Source: Glomus cerebriforme (Eukaryota > Glomeromycota > Glomeromycetes > Glomerales > Glomeraceae). Taken from it: 20,819 bases of DNA. Each line of letters starts with the position of its first letter. Position 1 is the stretch's first letter. A program made the position numbers and the translations under genes. The DNA lies in NCBI GenBank assembly GCA_003550305.1, contig QKYT01001060.1, positions 9,247-30,065 of the forward strand, written 5' to 3'. Shown piece after piece: positions 10,813 through 18,058 of the stretch. The notes below the pieces were generated by a model. The model was not told the DNA's origin, did no database searches, and worked only from the letters and a program-made list of their open reading frames with translations.

Positions 10813-10909
10813 GCCCAGTGCAGGAATTGAACCCGCGTTTCCACGATTTAAAACTGTTTAAATTTAATTAAGTGTGTTGTGGCGTTCTAACCAACTGAAC
10901 TAACCGGGC
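10813..10909 (-). tRNA. tRNA-like unit (right copy), better preserved
   Basis: It has the same acceptor, D arm, A box and B box as the left copy, with a complete 5-bp T stem (GCGGG/CCTGC). It is 97 bases long. The anticodon arm holds a loop of about 32 bases, eight longer than in the left copy. That could be an intron, but the base at the expected U33 position is C, so no isotype can be assigned. CCACA in the anticodon stem recalls threonine tRNAs, but this is weak. Nine T residues follow as a possible Pol III terminator. Confidence 0.5.
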
Positions 10910-11135
10910 AATTCATTATTTAATTGTTTATTAATTATTATAACTAAAATTTGTGATGAGTCAAAATCCGTAATACTTAATAGTTTAATTAAAAAATAGA
11001 AATTATGGGTTTATGAATATTGCGCATGATGCCACTGACGTGTTTAATATTTACTGTTGATTATTTCCTTCTTAATTTTAAAATTTGAGAAACCTAAAAT
11101 TAAAAAGTTTGTTAATTATTAATTTTTTTACAAAA

Positions 11136-12420
11136 TTAAATAATTTCTCTATAACATACCAAATTAATAGAATGGTTTTTTATTTCGATTGAAGGTTTTA
11201 TCCAATTATTAGATTCGCATTTGCATATTTGAAATGGAATTGTATATTCAATCCAGCCTAATCCCTCAAGATTTGAAACTTCTTTATAATTTAGTATATG
11301 TTTTTCGACCTGATTCTATTACATATGATTAAACAAATAAATTTAATATATGAATAAATAAATAATTTTAAACTTACAGAATGTTCTTTTGCAACAATAA
11401 ATTTCACAAAACAGTCTTTGGATAATATTTTTTTGACATTTATTTTCCAAGTTATGTAGATATTTGATATTGAACTTATATTTTTCCAGAGCTTTGGTAG
11501 ACTAATAGGAAGTATCTCATTTTTAAAAAATAACATGTGTCCTGACAAACTTTATAAGTGTTTTAAACATAACTAATTTAAATTAACCGTTAAATTTACA
11601 ATTTTTATAAAAAAACTTACCTATTCGAATCACTTATTAATAAGTGATTAAATGTATCATCCAAATTTATGAGATTTGAAATCAAATAAACTTTCATTTC
11701 TGTGTAAAATAATACATTATTAATTACTCAATATAAGTAAATAGTACATTTAAATATCCTCTTACCATAATACATAAAACTATTAAATTTATTAATAATT
11801 CCAAGATCAGTTAATTTACTAATATCTATTTTATGATTATAATTACATAAGTATAACCAAAAATCTGAGTACTCTCTTAATAAATTAATAAATAAAGTAT
11901 CCTCATTTAAATTAAATAATATATATTTTACACTTCATAAAAAGCATTAGTCTATCATCATATATATTGATTTTTCCTAACGCTTCATAATTATTTTCTA
12001 GTAAGCCTTTTAGATAATATAATAATATTCTTGCTGAATTATTATTAGAATCTAATTTCATACATTTTTCAAAAGCAGTTACAGCATTACTAACATTTTC
12101 CATCATAATATATGTTAATCCTTTATAATAAAATGCTATACTATTTAAATTTTAAAGTATCTAGTTGTATAACTTTTTTAAGATCTAATAAGGTTTTATT
12201 ATATTCTTGAAGAATATAATGAGTAATAGCTCATTTAATCAATATGTGAATATTTTTGGGATCTATATTAATTGCATTTGTAAAATATATTATTGATTCA
12301 TTATATCTTCCAGGATTTCTCCATAATAACACAAAACTAATGAACCATTCTGATTAATATTTAACAATTTCTTCAGGTTGTGGAGGATTTTTATTAATTT
12401 TATATTTTTTTTTGTACTTT
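11136..12420 (-). pseudogene. TPR-repeat protein, multi-exon, decayed
   Basis: Recognisable TPR blocks run down the minus strand: GRYNESIIYFTNAINIDPKN, EYNKTLLDLKKVIQLDT, SIAFYYKGLTYIMMENVSNA and VTAFEKCMKLDSNNNSARIL. Then comes the family's C-terminal region: INLLREYSDFW, ISNLINLDDTFNHLL, LWKNISSISNIYITWKINVK and EGLGWIEYTIPF. It ends near IKPSIEIKN, with TAA at 11136-11138. Introns with GT-AG ends lie at 11700-11765, 11542-11620 and 11310-11377. Lesions: TGA at 12231-12233; frame changes near 12320, near 12150 and around 11541; and a probable deletion near 11925 that removes the KxDEAxxDL part of a repeat. TPRs are protein-interaction scaffolds, and the partner is unknown. The 5' end is not identifiable; the upper coordinate is approximate. 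Confidence 0.75.
11628..11649. repeat. 22-bp perfect palindrome
   Basis: AATCACTTATT is followed directly by its exact reverse complement AATAAGTGATT. It lies inside an exon of the TPR relic, where it encodes NHLLIS, so it may be coincidence in AT-rich code. Confidence 0.7.
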
Positions 12421-12549
12421 AACACAATTTTTTGTATTTAAATCCGTTTGTTTTTTAATGATTACAGATCAATTTTTTCAATAATTTTGAAAATCACAAT
12501 AAACAGATACTGTATTCACACTCGTAGACTAACAAAGGACTCTATATAT

Positions 12550-13110
12550 GAAATTTATTTACTACAATTCGAAACTGATCCAGATTGCATCGCCCGACTC
12601 CTCATGATCTAAGCCACCTTGCAGCAAAATTTGCTAGTGAAGTTGCGACCATGAAGTATGTCGCTCATCAAAGTGCTGGGAGTATACGATTGGGACTGCA
12701 CTGTGCATAATCCCATAAAAATCCCTTACATTCTGATGGAATGGATACCTAGACAACACTTATATCAAGTTTGGGATAAGTTAATGGTTGAAGAAAGGAA
12801 GTGTATTTTAAGCCAAATTGTCGACGCATTGCTCGAGTTATGGACAAAATGTCAGTTTGAAGAGATCAGAAAATATTACATGGACTGTGTGAGTACAGCA
12901 ACAACTTTTTACTTAGTATTATGCAAGGCACATAATTAATATTTATTGAATATCTTATATAATAATATTATAGAAGAGTAGATTATGTTAACTTTTCGAA
13001 TTGGTTTTACATTGAGGGAAGAAATGCCATTCCTAGTTTTACTGGTCCTTTTGAAGCTTGCAGGAATTGTTTGACGCCTTGATTCAAAAGAAAAAAAATT
13101 CTTCAAGATT
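12550..13110 (+). pseudogene. APH-domain phosphotransferase (AIM9-like) fragment, frameshifted
   Basis: Collinear blocks of the aminoglycoside-phosphotransferase/AIM9 family appear in order: LLQFETDPDCIARL (12562-12600), then after a shift LAAKFASEVATMKYV. After a second shift near 12658 come GVYDWDC, IPYILMEWIPRQHLYQVWDK and SQIVDALLELW. A likely intron (donor near 12886, acceptor around 12973) precedes NWFYIEGRNAIPSFTGPFEA, with a further shift and TGA at 13080-13082. The family resembles kinases that phosphorylate small molecules; the fungal AIM9 group is linked to mitochondria. The Brenner-type catalytic loop and C-terminal half are missing. With at least three frame lesions it is not functional. 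Exact splice ends are uncertain. Confidence 0.75.
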
Positions 13111-13154
13111 CATGGTTCCTAATATGGCGATCATAAAATGAATCTTTGAATCTT

Positions 13155-13265
13155 GCAAATGTATGAATCTTGACCCATCACATGCCTTAATCTTGACCTC
13201 TCATGATCGATAACATGTACTGTATATTGAGAGTCAAGATTAAAGTCAAGATTTATACATTTTGC
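13155..13265. repeat. Inverted repeat with AATCTTGAC motifs
   Basis: The left arm GCAAATGTATGAATCTTGAC plus TTAATCTTGACCTCTCA (to 13204) is mirrored by TGAGAGTCAAGATTAA and GTCAAGATTTATACATTTTGC (13228-13265). A 12-base spacer in the left arm is unpaired. Weaker mirror symmetry extends outward to about 13100 and 13318, so this may be the core of a MITE. Confidence 0.55.
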
Positions 13266-13269
13266 ATAT

Positions 13270-13833
13270 GTGACATAATCATGATATAAAGATCTTCATG
13301 TGAATTGATACCATAAAATTTAAAAAGGCTTTAAGTTCCTTTTTTTTTTAAAACTGGCATAATTTTCTAAATTTTTTTTTTCATATTGGCAAAATATGAA
13401 TGACTACTTGCATTTTAAAAGTGGACTCTAAATGAATTCGCAAATTAGATTGCTGTTAATCACTCTGATGACAAGAAGAAAATAATCAACTACATGAAGA
13501 AAAGTCTTAGGAATTACAGCAATAATATTTACATTAACGTAAATGTAAGGCAGAAGGCAGATGACTTGCTTAATGGTATAAAGCTAAGGTGAGAATATAG
13601 ATGTGTGCTACCATATCACATCTAAGGAGCTACTTATCAGCCAGATGTTGAACCACTTGTTTACCACAGATTCCTACAATTTGATTCACTTTACTTGTGT
13701 TTTATTTGATAAGATAATACATTCTATTATTCTTTATATTTATCAATGAAAGGAATGAAAAGCTGACAAGATAAAGACTGGTTATTTTCAGATATTAAAG
13801 GATAAGAAGAAGATAGCTGATTTAAAGTTGCCT
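13270..13833. other. Gene-free stretch, no feature recognised
   Basis: Mixed sequence with stops in all frames and slightly less AT bias than the flanks around 13440-13680. This could be old transposon material, but no motif was recognised. Confidence 0.4.
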
Positions 13834-14120
13834 TTCTAAACTAATGAGTTTAAAATTATTCTAAATTGAAATTATTCTAAAATAGTTTGAAACTTTCTAA
13901 ACTAAAAAATAAAAGTTGATTTTTATTTTCAAATCATTTAAATTAATTTTAGAGTTTTAAATTAGTTTTAAATCAGATTTAAACTTTCAAATTAGGTTTA
14001 AATTAGTTTTGAACTAACTTCAATTAGTTTTAAAGTTTGAATTAGTTTAGAATTAGTTTAGAAGTTCAAAACTAGTTTAGAAAATAGAGTTTAGTTTAGA
14101 AGTTTAAAATTAGTTTAGAT
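13834..14120. repeat. AATTAGTTTTAAA / TTTAAACT word array
   Basis: About 290 bases are built from AAATTAGTTT, AGTTTAGAA, TAAACTTTC and their inverses, in both orientations and with irregular spacing of roughly 10-20 bases. The left edge TCTAAACTAA is mirrored by TTAGTTTAGA at the right edge. It reads as a decayed tandem or palindromic satellite-like patch, not as code. Confidence 0.6.
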
Positions 14121-14599
14121 TACAAAGTGAACAAGAAGTGTGATTGAATGTTCGATGGTAATTTTTTTTTCACCACTTCTATATAAAATATTAAGGCTGT
14201 GCTAATAATCAATGATCTTGCAGGTCTGATAGTTGCAAAATCACATAAATGCAGCAGTAAGAATTCATCAACAAATTGCTAGTTCAAAAAGTTTTGACAA
14301 AAAATATAGTGGAAGGAGATTGGGTTGGCCTGGAATGGCCATGTACACCAGAGAATCAGGTAGTCATTTTTTTTCATCATAGTTTAATGTATGCTCGCCT
14401 AAAAATCATTTGGATGAAATGATAATTAATATTAATTAATAATTAATGGATCTAAATTAGATCCAAAACTTGTTGCAATCATATTACTTTCTAGTATTAT
14501 AAAACATTTGCTCAAACAGTAGGAAACTTACCAGTTATATGTAATAATAACCTTTGAAAGATTTACGATCATTAATGAAACAATTTTGACAATGTTTGT

Positions 14600-15330
14600 T
14601 ACAAAAGCCATGATAACTTCCCTTTACCATCATTTTGGAACCAAAAATGATACTCTCTTCTCTTTAATGAAGCAGACTTAGAAGAAATTGACATATCTCT
14701 GATTAATTTCCCTACTGCTTCTAATGTGATTAAAGCACCCCCTCATGACCCTGTTTATACAAATACATTTGTTGTTCCTCACAATTTTTCATTTACTTCC
14801 ATTGAGACTCTCCATCACCCAGTTCTACATCTACCCCAATTAATGTTAACATTTCTTCACATCATAATGATAAGACTCCCCCAAGGTCATTTACGTGTTT
14901 TTTACATAACTTGAAAAAAAATCAGGTAGACTTTATCACTCTAAGGTGTTAGCCTTCCCTTTTAATGATACGAATTGTCTTGATCTTCACTTTGAATTAA
15001 TAGAACTTTTGACAGGCTTTCAAGATGAATTCCACACCATCCATTTCAACTCACCTGTAACCTGCCTGTCAAAAATTTTTTCCCCCAATGTCAACTCAGG
15101 ATCAAAGATACCAATGATAGTCTTTTGTTTAGTCCTCTTTTGTTGAAGACTCGTAGAAAAGCTTTTCGCAAAAGTCTTTTCAAGTTTAATGACAAAATTG
15201 CCTATCAGAATGATAGCACTGTTAACCCAAAACCTTTCTTAGGTCATCCTTTATAAAGCATCATCGTGATGATGACTTTCTTTTAACCTTTAGGTCAAAT
15301 AAACTTGTACGTTCATTTGAATAACTCATT
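14600..15330 (+). other. Degenerate coding relic, family unidentified
   Basis: Base and codon use here is more balanced than in the surrounding AT-rich DNA. Several plus-strand frames hold protein-like stretches: LDLHFELIELLTGFQDEFHT (about 14975) and KTRRKAFRKSLFKFNDKIAY (about 15145). Each is interrupted by stops or frame changes within about 70 codons. It lies just upstream of the LINE cluster and is probably a transposon ORF relic. I could not name the protein. Confidence 0.35.
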
Positions 15331-15423
15331 TCATAGTTCTATTCTTTTATATTTTTACAAACAATTAAAATAGGGTGGATCATTCCTCACCTGACAGCGT
15401 TTACGTGAGGTGATAAATTTTTT

Positions 15424-15436
15424 TTAGTTTATTGAA
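15424..15436. repeat. Target-site duplication of LINE-A, left copy
   Basis: TTAGTTTATTGAA, 13 bases, is identical to 17681-17693 and abuts the A/T tail of the minus-strand LINE. Confidence 0.85.
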
Positions 15437-17680
15437 TTTTTTATTTTTATTTTTAAAGTAGTACAGCAAAGTAAAAGGAAAAATACATTGAAATGTAAAA
15501 AAAAAATTACACCACTAGATATATGCCACTCTATTACTACATCTAGATCTGACTAAATCAGTGCCTGACTGCTGACTGTCAAGGGAACCAAGGAAGCATT
15601 AGCTACTGTACTAAAGGGGAAAGTGAGAAAAATCTAAAGTATTAACATGAAAATATAATGAAAAATAAGAAAATTGATCTAAATGATCTAAATATAAATC
15701 AGAATAAAATTATAAAAATCACGATGGAGTAACCAATTGCCTGAGTGTAGGAAGTTGCTAGAGACTCATAAGAGCTAAGCGTTGAAATTGATCATTGAAG
15801 TGGATGAGATGATTCTGAGAGGTAAATGGGAGGAATCACGTGAGTGATCATCATTATCATGAAAAGCGTTATGCGTTAAGCAATACAATTTCTTTGAAGA
15901 TTTTGTTATATTAAGCGATCGTTCAAAATCACGAAAGGCAAAGATCCTTCTTGACTAGATAATTTTGTAAATACTGTTGAGGAAGTGCGAAGAAAAGTGC
16001 AAGAGTTAATCTGTGACTAGGTGATGCAATCCTAGTAATCATTTAAAAAGTGAGACGAGAGAGGTAGGAATGAAATTATGAATCAGGAAGTACATCATAC
16101 ATGGGATGAGAGTCTTCTTTTAATGATATGGAAATTTGAGCAAAAAGTGGAGAGGAATGTATGTCACATATAATATGCGACAGAGTGCATGTTGGGAAAT
16201 TTTGAGAATGTGCAAGTGTTATAATATCCATTTTGTAATGAAATAATAAAGCGTTAAGTTCAGTTCTGTAAGAATGACAGTTTCTGAAATGAAGATTAGA
16301 ATCTGTGTCTGTATTACAGAGAGAATATTTGATAGTTTCAGAGAGATATAATCTGGGATAATAGGTTTGTTGTACGGTGTCCATGGGGAGAGAAAAATTA
16401 GCAGCTTTAATTTTGTTGCCGTGATATTTGCATTGTTTAAGTTCAGAGAAATCTTAAGATTATCTGGAATGTAGTTGAGCCAATGTTGCATTACGTGATA
16501 ATTGATTGAATGAATTTTGGCCAATCCAATGATTGGGCTGATATGATTATTGGTAAAAAATTGATTGAAAGTTTTGGCTGTGTTGATAGCTTTACCCTAC
16601 TTATGGAGGTTTTTGTCTATGCATCTGAGATTGTTCCATGTAAGATTACCTAAAGAGGACGGAACAGATCTAGGATTAATTATGATGGAATCTGGTAGTG
16701 TGCAACTGAGTTTGCTTGGTGATCGGCAAGGTCATTGGAAATATTATTCGAATGTGCTTTAACTTTGACAAGTGTAACCAATAGGTTATTAGAAGAAATG
16801 AGATTTTTGATCGTGAACTATAGTAAATAATTATTCGTTTAGAGTTTGCGATGATAAAATTGTTTTTAAATTATAAATTGATTGAAGGTAGAAATAAAAT
16901 TTGCTGAGTCAGTATTAATAGTAACTTTACTATTACTAGGAATTGTGATGAGCGCGGTTAATACGGCCATAGTTTCGGCCTTGGTAGCTGAAGGTAAATG
17001 AGTTGTTCTTCCCGAAAAATGAGTAGTTTCAGGATGAGCCACAATTTCAATCCAACTGAAGCCAATTCTGCAGTTCTGTTTGGTAAGAGATTGGACTGAC
17101 CCATCTGTGAAAAAATTAAAAACATTTAAGTTAGCATTCAAGAACATGATAGTGGATAACCATTGTAAAGTGGTAGAACAACCAATAAAGATATTAGATA
17201 TTAAAGGGTCTAATGTAGTAGGGGAGGATAGTGGAATATTACTATTATTATTGTTAAGAAAACTAGAATTTAAATTTGTATCAGTTATAGGAATGAAAAT
17301 ATCTCTTGAAGTTAACCAAGAATAAAAATTGAAAGCTATTACTCTAAGTGTATGGAAAGGATCTTTAGTAATAATAAAGTGTGAATAAGGAATAGTGATT
17401 GATGGGTAGGGTGATAATTTTTGTCTCTAATAGAGATTCTACGTAAAGTGTGAAGTTGAACTTCTATTACACATTTGGGTCTAATGTCTCTGTGAAAATA
17501 AATGTGTCGTGAACAATTCGGATAAGGGGTAAAAATGGGAACTTGTTATTTAGGTGTAAGGGAATTAACGTTCATATTAAGCGGTATGCATTTCCAATGT
17601 TCAATGAAAGCGGTAGGTATACCATAGGAGTGATTCTTGATTTCTATGATGCATCCTAAAATAATGTTATTGATAGAGGA
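15437..17680 (-). mobile_element. LINE-A: 5'-truncated non-LTR retrotransposon
   Basis: It is bounded by a perfect 13-bp duplication. On the minus strand it ends in CTGTACTACTTTAAAAATAAA followed by an A/T tail. It contains the C-terminal part of an ORF2 with an RNase H domain. Endonuclease and reverse transcriptase are missing at the 5' side, the usual outcome of incomplete target-primed reverse transcription. Its 3' terminal 170 bases resemble those of the elements at 17733-17935 and 18059-20169. Confidence 0.85.
16076..17426 (-). pseudogene. LINE ORF2 C-terminal fragment with RNase H domain
   Basis: The frame 17426-16866 (187 codons) carries FFTDGSVQSL, FSWIEIVAHPE, LPSATKAETMAVLTAL and VTINTDSANFI. 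These supply the first three acidic residues of type I RNase H (D in TDGS, E in KAE, D in TDS). After a frame change, near 16700-16760, LVTLVKVKAHSNNISNDLAD supplies the last conserved His and Asp. Downstream frames (16524-16219 and 16384-16076) continue the C-terminal region with another shift near 16384. RNase H degrades the RNA strand of the RNA-DNA hybrid made during retrotransposition. Several frameshifts make it inactive, and no RT motif remains. Confidence 0.8.
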
Positions 17681-17693
17681 TTAGTTTATTGAA
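17681..17693. repeat. Target-site duplication of LINE-A, right copy
   Basis: TTAGTTTATTGAA, identical to 15424-15436, marks the truncated 5' end of the minus-strand LINE. Confidence 0.85.
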
Positions 17694-17732
17694 AGAATAA
17701 CGCGGTGTGATCATATCCAATTTTTCTCTGAT

Positions 17733-17935
17733 CATATGACAGTAGCTAATGCTTCCTCAGTTTTCTTGGCAGTCAGCAGTCAGGCGCCAATCTCATTTAT
17801 TTTTTATATATGATTTGGAACTAGACATAGTAATAGAGTAGTATATATCCAGTCATGTAATTTTTTATCAATTATGCCAATGTATTTTTCCTATTGCTTT
17901 GCTGTACTACATTAAAAATAAAAATAAAAATAAAA
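17733..17935 (+). mobile_element. LINE-B: short 3' end in plus orientation
   Basis: From ACAGTAGCTAATGCTTCCT to GCTTTGCTGTACTAC it is the reverse-complement counterpart of 15450-15620, including TGACTGCTGACTG. It ends in a (TAAAAA)n-like tail. It is about 200 bp, 5'-truncated, with no code. A weak duplication may be TCTCTGAT (17725-17732) against TCTCGGAT (17936-17943). With LINE-A it forms a large inverted pair. Confidence 0.75.
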
Positions 17936-18043
17936 TCTCGGATATAATTGTTACTGTTAAAAAAAATACAAAATACATGTAAAGAAATTATGAAATTATT
18001 ACTATATAACAATCTATATAATTAAAAAAATTTGTGTGTAATG

Positions 18044-18058
18044 ATAACATTTAGATTA
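18044..18058. repeat. Target-site duplication of LINE-C, left copy
   Basis: ATAACATTTAGATTA matches ATAACGTTTAGATTA at 20170-20184 in 14 of 15 positions. The difference is a G/A transition. Confidence 0.8.

Larger units (their letters stand above)
10560..10917. mobile_element. Fold-back element with tRNA-like termini
   Basis: The outer arms start AATGAATTGCCCGGTTAG on the left and mirror exactly on the right, ending at 10917. Pairing continues through both tRNA-like units, a poly-T/TATATATA segment, and GCTGCG(G)TTAAT against its inverse ATTAACGCAGC. A GC-rich centre of about 45 bases, with CACTCCCCAGTG and a CTGCGGCGACACTGGG stretch on the reverse strand, remains. The whole can fold as one hairpin of about 150-bp arms. 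The open frame that crosses it is a by-product. Confidence 0.75.

Noticed and set aside
10608..10844. Minus-strand 78-codon frame across the fold-back element
   Set aside because: It runs through two tRNA-like units and poly-T tracts, and its translation is low-complexity Phe/Lys. It is a by-product of the hairpin.
12661..12939. Considered a complete small phosphotransferase gene starting at the ATG near 12658
   Set aside because: Upstream family sequence continues in other frames and downstream exon material follows, so it is an internal piece of a broken gene.
15384..15412. CTCAC...GTGAG hairpin before the LINE-A tail, considered as a Helitron or terminator structure
   Set aside because: No CTRR end follows, and the stem is only about 5-6 bp with a long loop.
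17080..17325. Plus-strand 81-codon frame
   Set aside because: It is antisense to the RNase H-bearing ORF2 fragment.
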